Origin: Morchella semilibera
Lineage: Eukaryota > Ascomycota > Pezizomycetes > Pezizales > Morchellaceae
Direction: 5' to 3'
Assembly (NCBI GenBank): GCA_009192285.1
Contig: WBVU01000004.1
Coordinates: forward strand, 620,001 to 684,000
DNA length: 64,000 bases
This document shows positions 44,651-57,684 of the stretch, in pieces (positions within the stretch are counted from its first letter, which is position 1; the number at the start of each line of letters is the position of its first letter). The position numbers and the translations under genes are program-made. The notes under the pieces are model-generated. The model had not been told where the DNA came from, did not search any database, and saw only the letters and a program-made list of their open reading frames with translations.

Positions 44651-45420
44651 TCACATGGTATTCCAGAAATAATTGGCATAGAAGTATTGCGAAAACTTCT
44701 TCTCGATATTCACAACATGTATATCGCCCTTTGCAGAGTTCCCTGTAAAGTCCTACTATTAGCCACTATCTTACTCTTCAGAGGGACGGGACCTTACGTA
44801 TCACAGCCTTGTTGTAACCGCCAGCACCATCTTCCTGGATATCGATCCCCAAGCTCCTATAAACCTTAAGTTTCAACCTGTGCCCCCCCAAAACAGTTAG
44901 CACTAGACCATGTCCCAACCCCACACCACGAGAGGGGCCAGCATACAATGTCCCATCCTCCGCCTCCAACGCAGCATTCTCCATCGCATCGTCCGAGTCC
45001 GCCTGTTCCAATTCCTCCTTCAACCTTGCCAGGTGACTCTCCAGGTGATGCGAGCTGCTCTCCAGTTCATTGATATTCTTGGCGAGCGAGAACTTCTCGC
45101 GGTCGAGCTGGATCATCTTTGCGCCGTGCTCCCTCTTCGACGCAGCAACGACGGACGCCTCCATCGACTGCTTTGCGATGTCCATCTTGCGCGCAAGGGC
45201 TCGTAGGGTGTTTCGGGAGTCGTCGAGGATCTTGCCGCGCGTGTCGGCAACCTTGGAGAGATCCCCCTTGCACTTGGCGAGGGACTCCATGTCGCCGGAG
45301 ATGTTGAAGTTGTCAACACAGTGGCTAATGAGCTTGTCTGTAGACGAGTTAGCTACCGATTGGGGAAGGGGAATTGGCAGTGAAGGTGAACATACGGGGC
45401 TCCTCGTCAAGAAGAACCAT
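44651..45420 (-). CDS. SPC24: Kinetochore protein SPC24 (NDC80 complex)
   Basis: Spc24 pairs with Spc25 to anchor the NDC80 complex to the inner kinetochore. Four exons (45420-45396, 45337-44947, 44877-44798 and 44742-44651) give 195 aa with matching phases. The N-terminus MVLLDEEP|HKLISHCVDNFN is family-typical. A long coiled coil (about residues 30-125, with DREKFSLAKNINELESS) is followed by the globular domain: LKLKVYRSLGIDI, YNKAVIR|NSAKGDIHVVNI and the terminal FSQYFYANYFWNTM. Conservation of that C-terminus fixes the last two introns, which naive ORF reading would miss. It is divergent from FIS1, with 432 bp between the start codons. Confidence 0.95.
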
Positions 45421-45852
45421 TTTGATTGCTGTTAAGGAAGTTTTTTTTTGTAGGTAGGGGATATATAGGTAGTGGGTGTAATGCTGTTTTGTTCGTGTGC
45501 TGAGGAGTTCTGGAACAACACCAAAAAGCCGTTGTTTCCAACGATCTTCACAGGGCTGCAATCTCCCTATCGGTTGCCACAGCAACTGGCGTAAATGATG
45601 ATGCAGGTCACATGTCACCACCGGCAATGGCTGGGTGAGCCACAGGCTATTTTCCCCTACTTTTTTGCCACAGCTGACCCCATCCCACTACGTAACAAGC
45701 CATCGGCCATTCAATTTCCAGGTTCATCTGACTCTCTGAAGGAAAATAAAGCGCAAAATAAATAGTTCCATTGTTCCACTTCTGGGGTAACCTGCATCTA
45801 CAGAACTACATACCGATAGAATCCTCCCGCCATAGAGCTCTCTTAGAACAAA

Positions 45853-46689
45853 ATGCCATCTGATAATCTTCCATGTAAGAGCTTTTTCTCCCCTCTCTCT
45901 TATTGATATCAATTAGTCCCCCAATAAGTTGGGGAGTTGCAAAATATATGTATACTTACAAGTCCTCCCCCGCATTTTTATAGACGCCGCCGATGCCGAA
46001 AGGTATATCAGTGCACACAATGCAACCCCACCTCTACCAGCATGCTAACGATACTTACCCAGCCCACTGAAGGAAGCCGAACTTGCCGTTCTCCGGAAAC
46101 AGTACGAGAGCGAGGGCCAGTTTGTCGGCGTACAGACAAAGTTCAACTACGCTTGGGGTCTGATCAAGAGCGACAAGCGGATTGAGCAGCAGCTGGGTGT
46201 TAGATTATTGACTGGTTAGTTCTCCAAGTTCTATGGGCACTGCGGCATCAACTGGTATTGAAACAGGGGTAGTTGGCTGGGTGGTTATTGAGGGAAGGTG
46301 GAGAGGATAAGAGGCTATTGGGTAGTTATTGATACGGGCATGAACAGATATATTCCGGGACCACCCGGAACGCCGCCGCGAGTGCCTGTACTATCTTGCG
46401 CTCGGGAACTATAGACTTGGGAACTATGCCGAGGCACGAAAGTACAATGAAGCGCTGCTCAACCACGAGCCACAAAACTTACAGAGTCAGAGCTTAAGGA
46501 CACTTATCGACGATAAGGTTGCTAGAGGTGGGTCGGACCCTGTTACTTCGGATTTCCACCCCTAGGAACCTATTTGATACTAATGTTTATACAGAGGGTC
46601 TCCTTGGCGTTGCTATAATCAGTGGCGTTGCTCTGGCAGCAGGTGTGGTTGGGAGCGCTCTATGGAGAGGTATGTCTAAGAGGCGGTGA
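45853..46689 (+). CDS. FIS1: Mitochondrial fission protein FIS1
   Basis: This tail-anchored outer-membrane adaptor recruits fission factors to mitochondria and peroxisomes. Five exons (45853-45874, 45984-46002, 46063-46214, 46348-46527 and 46595-46689) give 155 aa, the standard size. Exons 1 and 2 are only 22 and 19 nt. The TPR-like bundle shows [51 protein letters not shown] and [11 protein letters not shown]. The C-terminal anchor [20 protein letters not shown] (about residues 127-146) ends in a short basic tail (KRR), the tail-anchor signature. All junctions keep phase. Confidence 0.96.
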
Positions 46690-47873
46690 GGGTGATACAT
46701 ACCCTTCCGACTGGCATTGGAATTAGGTAAAATTACATGGGAGATAGGAAATAATGAGCCTGTGTTTTAAAGCGGGAATGGGTTGTGTAGTTTAAATTTT
46801 ACAGTATGATGGGATTCCCTTTTTTTTTTTTTTTACCGTTTAAACTGGGTATACATTTTCTGGATCTTTCCCATCGATATATGGTTTGTTATTGAGAAAT
46901 TAAAATAAAGAAAAAAAAATTCCTCCCTCGAATGATGAATTCCACAACCCCTTCTGGTATTTCCGTTTGTGCTTAGAATTGTTTCCGTACCAGTTGGCGA
47001 TCGCGTTATCCCACCTAAAGCCTGAACAGAGAGGAAAGATACGTGTCGTATCATGGAATCATGGAATCATGGGAATATAACAGGTGAGGGTTCCAGGATC
47101 ATAAGATTTAATAACCCTCGGGCTCTGGGTTGGTTGGTTAGACCCGGGGGTCCGGTATTTTGACATCATCAGAAACAACGCCACATGTGGCGCTCCCTGC
47201 AAGAACCCGCAGAACATTCCAGCGCTGTCGCCGCACCAGGAGGTGAGTGGTTGTTGGTTGATCGATTGAACTCGAAGCTGGGCCTGAATGTGAATGCTCT
47301 CATCTGTTTCTCGGCTGCCAACAGGAGACCTGCAGTACCTGCTCTCTACTACTCTACAGTTCAATGTTCCCACTTCTATGGAATTAGATTCTTGTATGTA
47401 GTAGGTACTTGCCACTCTGCTTTCAACGAATACCTAGAAGCCAATCGGTAATTCACCACTCAACCTTCCCCGGAGTTAAGGTATCATTGTATTTGCTGAA
47501 GCCGATTATCTATTAACCAAATCCATGCAAAAAGTAAATACTTGAATCAGAGCACGAACAACTTTGCAGTATTTATCTGTGCAGCTGCCCCACCTTGTGC
47601 ATTACAGTACAAGTTATCCCTGCCAGCCGACATCATCCCGCGATCTCTCTCTTCTTGACGTACACTTAGAGTACATACATAGCTCCACCCTTCTCCCCTC
47701 CAACAAAATCGGATTGGTGTGGGCCGTTATTCAGCTCAACCATCAAGCGCTTTTATCTAGACGTAACCTGCTCTCACCACCACCAACACAACAACCACCA
47801 CCACTTCTCCTCCGCATCTATCTTCTATTTGCTCTTACCCCTCCTCTTACAAAGAAAGGCACCGTATCTAGCG
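46690..47873. other. Intergenic region, FIS1 to RING gene
   Basis: Starts with an AT-rich 3' flank (T16 run at 46820-46835) and a short direct repeat (CATGGAAT units, 47051-47070). The final ~150 bp before 47874 are CCA/CTT-rich leader sequence. ORFs of 73-118 codons lack motifs. Confidence 0.45.
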
Positions 47874-49356
47874 ATGTCCTCCACTACAAATAACCCCCCT
47901 GGTGGGCGGGAATTAGTCTTTTGCCATCCTTGTCAAGAGGAGTGGTATAGAGACCAACACGGCCTTATTTGCCCATACTGTAATGGCGACTTTGTTGAAA
48001 TCGTTAGTATTCTATGTCCTTGTTTCTCTAAAACTACCCTATCGTTGCCAGCTCTCTGTTTGTTGGTCTTTCTCCTTCTTTATCTTATTATTCACTTTTA
48101 AGGCCTAGTATGTGCTAATGACCCAAATTATCAGATTGAGAATGACCAAGACCCGCGTCCTCAGATGCCAGGAGGGCTCCCAGATCTTCCTGAGGATTTT
48201 GGAGTTGATGAGGGCGACGGAACAGAGCCTCGTCGGGATCGCCTGCCTGCAACATTCGTTCGTGTGGATGGCCCTCATTTTAGCTTCACATCTACACAGC
48301 GTTTTGGAACTCGCCACGGCGGTTTAGGGCGGACAGAGTCTGGTGAACCGGGTGGGAATGAGGAACAAAATGATTTGATGTTGCAACTTTTCACCAATAT
48401 GTTTCGGAATATTATGGGTGATGGCCTGACACCGGGGGCACGAGCTACTCCCGATGGAACCCCGACAAATGAGCAACAGAACACAAGAGGGGGGAACGGG
48501 GAATCGCCTCCTCCTGGGGCGGGTTCCAGAGGCGCTCACCCCCATCCCCATATTCCGTCGATTTTTGGACCACATATCTTCTCTGGAGGGACTGTGCATT
48601 ATGATACGAGTAGATTGGGCCCTCGCGATGCTAATGCACCACAACCAGCCGCAGGCGATGTGCTTGATCTGCAGACGTATGATCCCACCTGATAGGAGCG
48701 TTTATCTTAGACACTACTAACGTGACTCTAGTATTATCTCTAATCTCGTCGCTAGTGACACAAACGGCATTTTCCGTGTCCTTGGGTCGCCAGGCGCAGG
48801 TGGTGACTATGTCTACAGCCAAGTTGAACTCGACCGGGTCATTTCAGGTCTCATGGAACAGCACCAAGGCAACGCGCCGCCACCAGCACCGAGAGAGGTG
48901 ATAGAATCATTGCCGAAAATTAAAGTCGATCAAGCCATGGTCGCGGACGGAGCAGACTGCGCTGTTTGCAAAGAAGATCTGATTCTTGAAGAGGAGGTCG
49001 CGAATTTGCCATGCAAGCATAAGTATCATTTCGAATGCGTAAAGAAATGGCTAGAAGCACATGACGTAAGTTGAAAGGGAAACCTCGATTGATAGCCTGG
49101 GTAACCTGCTAACTTGATATAGACATGCCCGATCTGCCGCCACCCTGTCACTCCTGAACACCAGAGGCCTCAACCTCCACCACCCAGGCCCCATATTATC
49201 ACAACTCCTTGGTCCCTCCACACGACACCCTCACATTCACAGCCCTCTGGACCACCTCCAGCCCCAGAAAGCAGCAACGGTCACGCCAGCGGAAGCAGAG
49301 GATCTGGTGGCGGATGGGCTAGTATCTTTAGGCGAAGCGGGGGCTCTGGTCAATGA
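47874..49356 (+). CDS. RING-H2 E3 ubiquitin ligase (RNF126/RNF115-like)
   Basis: Four exons (47874-48002, 48135-48676, 48732-49065 and 49123-49356) are phase-consistent and give 412 aa. The N-terminus has a CxxC...CxxC zinc ribbon (FCHPCQEEW, LICPYCNGDF) as in RNF126 and BCA2, where it binds ubiquitin or substrates. Acidic and Gly/Pro-rich disordered regions follow. The RING-H2 finger is at about residues 299-342: CAVCKEDL, CKHKYHFECVKKW, then TCPICRHP after the last intron, which interrupts the RING exactly between the His/Cys pairs. The tail is Ser/Gly-rich with SIFRRSGGSG. It is probably a cytosolic quality-control or trafficking ligase, inferred from family membership. Confidence 0.93.
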
Positions 49357-51663
49357 TTGTGTGTGCCAAGTTAACAAACAATGATAACTTTCCATTTGTT
49401 GGTTACTAGAATTAGGGGATTGAAGGGAAAGGGGGAAATTCAATTTTACTGATATGGTTTCTACGGCTACCGCTTGGGGTCTATGGGCGAATACTGTTAC
49501 TGTCAATGTTGGAGTCGGGTTCTCTTTTTCATTATTTTGTTTGGGCATGCGCTTTTATTTTTTCTCCTTATATTGCTGTTTCTACTCTTTTTCTCTTTCT
49601 CTCTATTCTTTCCGTGGGTGTCGGTCTCTTGGAGCACTAAAATAGGTGGCAATGGTTTGTAAAAAACAAATAATTGCGTGGAGCCCATTTTATATTATAC
49701 TTCTTTGCAATTATTCACGGCATGTAGTGTCGAGCTTTGCTTTTCATGCACGATATCTTATCTTAAGGCGTTTAATGATTATTCGAGTGTTTTTGACTCA
49801 TTGTCTCAGGCTTTAAACACGGCGACATGTACGGCTACTAACAGGATAGTCTTATAAGGCACACGAACCTCGAACACCTCCCGGCGGTACCGACGGCCCG
49901 GTGACTGATTTGAAGGTTAGTTCTTCGATTATGTAGTCAATAGCGGTCTGGTGAGTATCAGCTCAGTTCCGGACTTTGGTCGCGCGGTCTATTACACTTT
50001 CTGAATAACATTTAATTGCTGGGTTGGCTGGACGCCAATTGATATCACACATCTATGACTGGATAACAAAGATCGAGTGAGAGCTCGTGACGTAAAATAA
50101 CTAGTGCCCAACAACCTTCGACGTTTGTAAGGGACGAAAAGCTACAGGTTCATATTGGATGAACTAGGCCCAATATTAAGGATATGAAGCTAGAATTTAG
50201 GTGTGAAAGAGATGCATTTATTCACCCTTGAGTGCTCTATGTTGTAATGGTATGATAATATAAAACTCGTTTTTAGACACAAGGGATGGTATGAATAGCA
50301 TACATGTAGATATATTTATCATGCGGATACCTCGCTCAGAACTTATAATAAGTTCACATACGATAAAAATCAGAGGATTTATCATTTGCATACTCTTTCG
50401 TAGAATCGGCATTCATCAATGACCTATCATACATGTAGTCTTCTATAAAACTCCTGGCCCTCCATACCTGTTGTACCTGTACCACTTTCCAAATTCCTCC
50501 TGTTAAGATATGGACTAGCTTGCTGTAAATTTCGATAAGCGAGGACTTCATCAGATTCGATGTCTCCCTCTCCCCCCCCCGTAACATCTGGCCCCTTCCA
50601 AATTAGTAATGTAGCATAACGCTTCCTGATAGACCCGGGCACTGATTACTAAAACCACATAATACTTCCGTGACGTGTCCGTAGACGTTTAGCCATTACG
50701 TCCCGTAAACAACATGCGGTATATCTAATTAGGTATCCTTAAGAGTTCTTCGAGGTTTTTTTCTTTTCTTTTTTCTCTGGTGTTCTGAAGGGTATCACAA
50801 GTTCTGAAACTGTATTGACTTACAGTCCGGGTATTGACTACAACAAGGGTGCAGCTGCAGGGTTAGGTTAAGATGCAATAGTACTCTAGCAATACTCCTA
50901 TCCCGGCGCCGAATGGATGGATAGATTGGAAGGATTCTCCCCACATCAACAGATAAATATCTAAAGTACCCTTTAATGGATGCATAAATTGGAGCGTATT
51001 TAACTGGGATAAACTACATGTAATTGTTATTGTGTTATTGTGTTATTGTCCTCGGGAGTTGGAATCTACCGACCACGTAGATACGTAAATGTATAGTTAA
51101 ATGCACGTACTCCACGGATAAGTAGATTCTAAAACATCTTTGCCGCGCTTTCCCCCAGATTTCATTACCTCTCCCACGGACTGGTTGTCTTTTTCGGCTG
51201 TGGCTTGGTTTAAGTAGGTTTAGTGATGGCTGATGCGGTACGTGTTGCGCATTTCCCGCCTGAGCCGCGGATTCCGCCAAGCAAATCCCACATTCTATAT
51301 TCTTTGGGAGCCCTTTGTGCAGCATGTCATACAAGAGCTTCCTGTGTGCTCATGTTCTAAAGGTTCGGAGATTTTTTTTGTTGCTTTTTCCTTCCTTTTT
51401 TTTTTTTGCATGACTCTCGCCTTCTCTTCCTTCTCTTCAACTCCCTCTCACTGCACTCCTAGCTAGCTTCAGGGCGGTACTTAAGAAACACTCCACAATA
51501 CTTCCTACCATCATCGAAGCATAATACCTTCTATCCGCCACCATCGAACGGAATCGAGTCAAACTTTCATCAATCTAGAGAAGCGTGTTAGCCTCTCCCC
51601 AGTACACTAGCTCCAAATAGAAGAATATCGAAGTCAAATAGGATACAGATCTATCAACCAACC
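49357..51663. other. 2.3-kb AT-rich intergenic region
   Basis: No supportable gene. Includes GTTATTGT tandem copies (51018-51047), ACATGTA motifs at about 50304, 50431 and 51012, a T13 run near 51396-51408, and a CT-rich region leading to the SNF2 gene. ORFs up to 99 codons show no motifs. Confidence 0.45.
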
Positions 51664-54600
51664 ATGGAGGCTCACTATGGAGCTAGCAGCTCCTCTTCGA
51701 AACGACCAAGGTTCGAGTCTGCGCAGCAGCTCAGTAGCCACCCGACCCTCAGTACTCAGCTTCCCGTATTATCAACACTGGATGCCCTGGTTGACTCCCG
51801 AGCCTTTATGCAAACAGCCAACGGGGCGTCCCCACCTCCGATATACGATCTGGTGGGATCAGCGGGACAAGCTGGCCCATTTCAGCGCCATAACGGAGCC
51901 TCGCATTTAAAACGATCTGGAGAGTCTAGCAGGGAAGCGTTTGCGGTCGGAAACCGTACTGTGGGCGCTGAGGGTAGTTCCAGCTTTTCAGGGCAACAAC
52001 ACAATCTTCAATCTTTTGGGCGGGGAGTCGGCACTCCTTCACATACAAAACCAGGACTAGGTGCAGGGAATGACTTTATTGACTTGACCGCCGATGATGA
52101 TGACGAGGTTCTTGAGATAGAGCCAAAAGAGGTTTGCTTTGGGATGATTCGTGACTCAAGGGTAATTGCGCATATCGTTCCAACGCCATTACCTGGTTCC
52201 GATAAATACCCATCTGCATGGCCACCAATTCCCATTACCCTGAAGCGTGGGGGGAAAGCTGCAATGCTAACTATCTGCGCGTTGGATACGCTGGGGAAAG
52301 AATTTGGTTGTACCGATATCAATACTGCGAGGGCCCTTGTCCCACTGCTAGATATGAAAATTATTCGGACAAAAGCGAAGACTTGCGGCAGACCAAAGAA
52401 TGGAGAGGTAGCAGGAGGCCCTATTGCGTTCTCGGAAACAGGTGTTGGAATATACATCTATATTTACGGACGGGAGGATAAGGCAAATACGGTTGGAAAC
52501 ATCCTCTTGCAGAAAGGTGTGCATTTACACCCACCAATGGAACAACCGGAAAGAGGGATCGAATATAAAAACCCGCAATTGTGTAATGGAGTGAGGCAGG
52601 TTTGGGGTGGAAAGTCTCGGGGAGGAGCGACTGTCGGGTATGTTTCAAGGACGGCGGATGAGATTCGCACAGACGTGAACAAAATTTTTGACCACCTCGA
52701 ACCATCGGATAATATGCCTGAGATGGAGCCCGATCCGCGGATAAAGACGCCTTTGCTCAAGCACCAGAAGCAGGGGTTGTATTTTATGACCAATAGAGAG
52801 AAAGAACAGATATTCAGCGAAAATACTAAGACAAGTTCGTCTTTTTGGCGCATGAAGATACGCCCTGGGGGACAAAAGTTTTATCTCAACATCATTACGG
52901 GAGCCGAATCAAAGGAAAAGCCTCCTGAAGTGCTTGGAGGAATCTTGGCAGACATGATGGGGCTAGGGAAAACACTCCAGATCATCTCATTAGCCGTTGG
53001 ATCGCTAGAAGAGTCTAGGGTGTTCGCAAAGAAAAAGCTCTCACATCCGAAAGGCAAAGAGAAGGAAAGCGGAGCTTTTCTAGTGATGAACTCTAGGGCA
53101 ACCTTACTTATTTGCCCGCTGAGCACTATCGGCAACTGGGAGGAGCAAATGAAGGCGCACGTCCGTGCAAATACCCTCAATACTTATGTGTACCACGGGA
53201 GTAGGCGCGAAACGGACCTAGATAGGCTTGCTGAGTACGACTTGATCATTACGACTTACCAAGTAATTGCAAATGAATATCAAAAGTATCAGAGGGACAA
53301 AGAAAAAATTAGCCCGCTACAGCAAATGAATTTTTTTAGAATTGTTCTTGATGGTTTGGTTCCCAAGCTGTTTTTCCTAGCTTAAGATCATAGACTAACG
53401 CATGAACTTAGAGGCGCACATGATCCGTGAACAGAGTACTTTGCAATCTAAGGCGGTCTTAGCATTGAGTGCACAAAGACGTTGGGCTGTGACCGGGACA
53501 CCTATTCAAAGTTAGAACTTTATCCCATGGTTCTAAATCATTGGCTTATCATATTGGTGCTTTTAGATAAACTCGACGACCTGGCTGCTTTAATCAAGTT
53601 CCTACGTGTCAAACCTTTTGATGATAAGAACGCATTTAATCTACATATTGCGACCCCATTCAAGGTAATTACTTTTCTGCAGCAGATATGAGTCTGAAGA
53701 CTAACAACGCGGTATAGAATGCCGATCCCGACTGCGTACCTAAGCTCCGCCTACTCGTTGATAGTGTAACTTTGCGAAGACTTAAAGACAAAATTGACCT
53801 CCCCCCTCGCAGGGATCAAATCGTAAGCTATTCCCGTTATTCTATATCGAGCCTATAAGTTAACTCTATAGGTATATCTCGATTTCAGCCCGGAAGAACG
53901 TGAGATTTATGATGCAACTGCACGTCAGTCTACAGCGAGGATGGATCTTGTTGTCAAGACTGGTCATGTCGGTGGTCGTGCATACGTCCATGTTCTACAA
54001 TCTATTCTCCGCCTCCGCCTCATCTGTGCTCATGGGAGAGAGCTTCTTGGCAGCGATGACACTGCTGGGCTAACCTCTTCTGATGCAATTGATGTAGACG
54101 AGCTGGAAGAAAAGACTGGGTCTTCGTGGTCTCCCAAGCAAGCGTACGAAATTTTTAAGCTTATGAAAGAGGCAAATGAGGATGTCTGCTGCATGTGTCG
54201 GAAGAAGGTCAATACATCCATCAACGAAACCGAAACAAGGGTAGAGGGGAAAGCTTCTGGTGCTAGTAAACCTCAAACAATAGGGCATCTTACGCAATGC
54301 GCCCATCTTGTCTGTGTTGGATGCCTTGGTGCATATAAAGGCGCTATATCTGAAAACTTTCGAGAAGGGCAACAAGCATCCTGTCCGGTTTGTGGCATAT
54401 TTATCAGAGCGCACTTTTTTGAGCTACTACAGGAAGATCTGCCCGCAGAAGAGGATATTGTCGAGTCTGCTAAACCCTCGAAGAAGAAAGTCCCATATAG
54501 AGGGCCCAGTACAAAGGTTAAGGCTCTTACAAAGATGTTACTTGACAACAAGGAGGAAAGCACACTGGAGAATCCGATAAAGAGTGTTGTATTTTCCTGC

Positions 54601-55160
54601 TGGACTAGTCATATGGACCTTATTGAGCTTGCTTTCAACGCAAACAACATTAAATTTGTTCGCTTGGATGGTCGCCTTTCCAGGGCGCAGCGAGATCGGG
54701 CCATGGCAGATTTCCGTAGGGAGCCGGACATCGAGGTTATCCTAATCTCATTAACAGCTGGCGGCTTAGGGTGAGAAACTCCCCGAAGTGGTGATGCAAA
54801 TCATCTAGACAGAATGCTGACGTTTTTTAGTCTGAATTTGACTGATGCCTGCAAAGTGTACGTCATGGAGCCACAGTTCAACCCTGCCGCTGAGGCACAA
54901 GCCATCGACCGTATCCACCGTCTTGGCCAGAAAAGACCTGTAACAACCGTTAGATTCATCATGTCGAACTCATTTGAGCAGAAGATTTTGCAGCTGCAGC
55001 AGAAAAAAATGGATTTGGCGAATCTGTCAATGTCGCAGAAACTCTCAAGGAGTGAGTTAACGAAGCAGAGGTTAGAGGTAAGGTTCTATTTTCATCTATC
55101 TGAACCCACTGAATGACGACTGACTTATGAAAATAGGATCTAAGATCGCTATTCAGATGA
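51664..55160 (+). CDS. SNF2-family ATPase with internal RING finger (Rad5/HLTF/Rad16-like)
   Basis: Seven exons (51664-53353, 53412-53510, 53567-53664, 53718-53822, 53872-54770, 54831-55077 and 55137-55160) give about 1053 aa in phase. After a disordered N-terminus and an acidic patch (FIDLTADDDDEVLEI) comes a region resembling a HIRAN-type module (CFGMIRDSRVIAHI), which I hold less surely. Helicase motifs are GGILADMMGLGKTLQ (I), DLIITTY, DEAH formed across intron 1, RWAVTGTPIQN (III), SVVFSCWTSH, and GLNLTDACKVYVMEPQFNP with RIHRLGQKRPV (VI). A RING (CCMCRKK ... CAHLVCVGC ... CPVC, about residues 768-835) sits between the lobes, as in post-replication repair enzymes that ubiquitinate PCNA. 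Which paralogue it is cannot be decided by eye. It lies downstream of another RING gene, with no clear functional link. Confidence 0.92.
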
Positions 55161-55583
55161 CTTTAATTCTTTACTATTTTCTTCCTTTTATACCGGCATA
55201 TATCATATCTAATTAGTGTGGGGAAGGGGTTTGCCTCTTCTTTCCCCTTTTTTCCTTTTCTTTCTTTTTCTTTTCTTTTCTTTTCCTTCCCCACCTTTCT
55301 TTTTTTTGATCTTCGCACTTGTATCACTACACTGTTATTATTTAGTTTTGAATTTTGGTTTGGTTTGGTTTGGACACGGCGAAAGCGGCGGAACATCACT
55401 ATGCATTGTATGGTTGGGCTATATGGCGTTTTGCTTTTAGCATATTTATTTCCAATATTACATCTCATTATGGGATATCATATCCCATTATGGATAAAGA
55501 GTGAGAGAAGAGTATATGTATTTGCATGCGCGATGGAAATTGAGGAATTGGATAATAATTTTCCTCATTGCCATCGAGGAAGC

Positions 55584-55663
55584 ACTTCAACTGTTCTTTT
55601 TTGTTTGTTTGATTCATCAATCGCACGCAGCCTTTCGGCTATGGAAATACTTCAACTGTTCTT
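55584..55663 (-). repeat. Short insert flanked by 15-bp direct repeats, copy B
   Basis: ACTTCAACTGTTCTT occurs at 55584-55598 and 55649-55663. Between them is a 50-bp insert containing GCAGCCTTTCGGCTATGG (55627-55644), which differs by one base from copy A at 3301-3318. On the minus strand the core is AGCC-GAAA-GGCT, again a GNRA hairpin, and the insert ends in an A-rich CAAACAAACAAAA tail, as a reverse-transcribed RNA would. Confidence 0.55.
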
Positions 55664-57458
55664 CAAACTACAGGTAGCAAATACATCTACCTATTATCCG
55701 AAGTTAACTTCGCGATTCAGCTTTGTACGCAAGAAAACAATATGTAGTAGATCTCTCGTATGTATAGTTAAATAAACTGTAACTAATAATTAACAAAAAA
55801 ACAACAGCACTAAAACTGAACAGTAGGCGGATACTAAATACAGAGCTCCGTCCGATGCGCAACGAGTTAAGGTCTAGAACTCAGATCCTCGGGTTTTAAT
55901 GTTTTCGGATTTAACTTCGCTTATAGGACTAGCTGATCAAGTAAAGGTCAGTGGCTGAATTGAAACCCCTACAGATCTGATCACACTATCATTGACGAAT
56001 TAAAAGTGTTCATACTACATATATTAGGTAGAATCCGTGGATCTAGAGGCTGGATCAAGAAGGGTCAGGGTGGGGGAGGTGTCCCTGAGTTTACTCGAGT
56101 AGTGACTTAAACTATGCATGCTCAACCAATCAGGTAGGCGCGAACAATCCATGCCGCAAAATCAAATACCAAGCAAGACACTAAGACGTTAGAATAAGGG
56201 AATGACCAGGGTTTCCAGATTGGAAAGAGAAGTCTCTACCCACATTCTTGGGGGAAATAACTTTATCTCAACCTCAGCTAATTGGTTGAGCAGCACATCT
56301 TGCACTATAGGGAAGTCTGAATTCTTAAACCTAAGGTTTCGTCCTAAACTAATTTCCCAGTGTTCGTAAAAATGCATCACGACCAGTCACTCGGTTGCCA
56401 AGACCATCCCGTAAATGCAGGGCGGTCTACGTGTATGTACTTACCTCTTCGATCGCTCTCACCTGGAGATGCCTGGCCACCCATAATCGCTCTTAACTAA
56501 TCTAGATAACATGATAACTGCGGCTGGATATTTTTAGTTGGCTCATATACTCGTATATATAGGATGAGCCAAATTTTGCACTAGAGGCTCACCACAGTTG
56601 TTATGCTGAGGGAATTTTGAGACCACCATTAGTCAAAATACCAGAGAACCTGTAACTAGTGATAATAAGGCACCTTGTGTTGGATATAATCTGGGGGCTG
56701 TAAAATCCTACTAACTTGTTAGGTCCTGTGGCGCCTGGTGTGGCATTACCGTGTGTTTGTTGTCTAATACTTTAACTTCCCTAGCTAGATAATGTTAGTA
56801 TGAACTAGACTCAGGGTCCTCCACTTTCAAAAACTTTGAATTGAGATGGAGGCTAAAGCTAGCGCTAACTATGCCATAGAAAAGGATTTTTCTTAGGAAG
56901 ATATATAATATATACGTAGCGGGTGGAAACGAATCTGGATAGTTCAAGTATATAAGTAACAAGTGCTCTAACGAGTAAGACTTTATGAACAAACACAGGA
57001 AGGTTACAACCATGCCGTGGTCGGGGGATACATTTAGTATGTGCGAGAGCGAAGTACAGAATTTGAACACCGTTAATTTTAGGTGACCAGATGTATATTC
57101 CCCTTCGATAAAACCACGGCAGGACATGATAGTGATTATGATGATATTTGCCTGTATGAAGCTGAGCATACAAACCTCATACTCGATGATTAAAGTAGAT
57201 ATCATAAGATATATATAACATTATAATATACCTACTTTACTTAAAAATCTATTTATTATTTGCATTGCTACTCGAGACTTGAAAGTAGAAATTCGGGAAG
57301 AATAGGAATACTGGTTCTCTAAAATAATAATTCCGATAGAAATGGCCAGTCCTACCTAGGCTTATATACTTTAGGCTATCGATAATTTCTGCTAATTACT
57401 ACACATATCCCACACAAGAATTCAGAAGTATGTACTTTAACAGTAAATATCTAAATTA

Positions 57459-57684
57459 GGGCGCGTTCGGGGGCCTTTGGAAGCAAGAACCCCGTTTTGG
57501 AAAAACAACGTTAATTGTGTTGTTAACGGAGTTTCTGAAAAGTAGGTCCTACCTACTTTTCAACTTAACGGAGATTTCTCAGTTAAGACTCCGTTATCTC
57601 ATCTAAACAGAGTATTTCAGTGGGACGCCAAATGCACTCACTTCTTACCAAAACGGAGTTTTCGTAGTGTTCCCGAACGCGCTC
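57459..57684. mobile_element. Tourist-like (PIF/Harbinger) MITE with TTA duplication
   Basis: The termini GGGCGCGTTCGGG (57459) and CCCGAACGCGCTC (57684) are inverted, with matching subterminal CCGTTTTGG/CCAAAACGG. TTA flanks both sides directly (57456-57458 and 57685-57687), the 3-bp target duplication of PIF/Harbinger. The interior includes a second palindrome (GAAAAGTAGGTCCTACCTAC...). 226 bp, noncoding. Confidence 0.8.

Noticed and set aside
55218-55775. 185-codon ORF downstream of the SNF2 gene
   Set aside because: Phe/Leu/Ser-rich product of polypyrimidine DNA that also crosses the retroposon-like insert; no motif.
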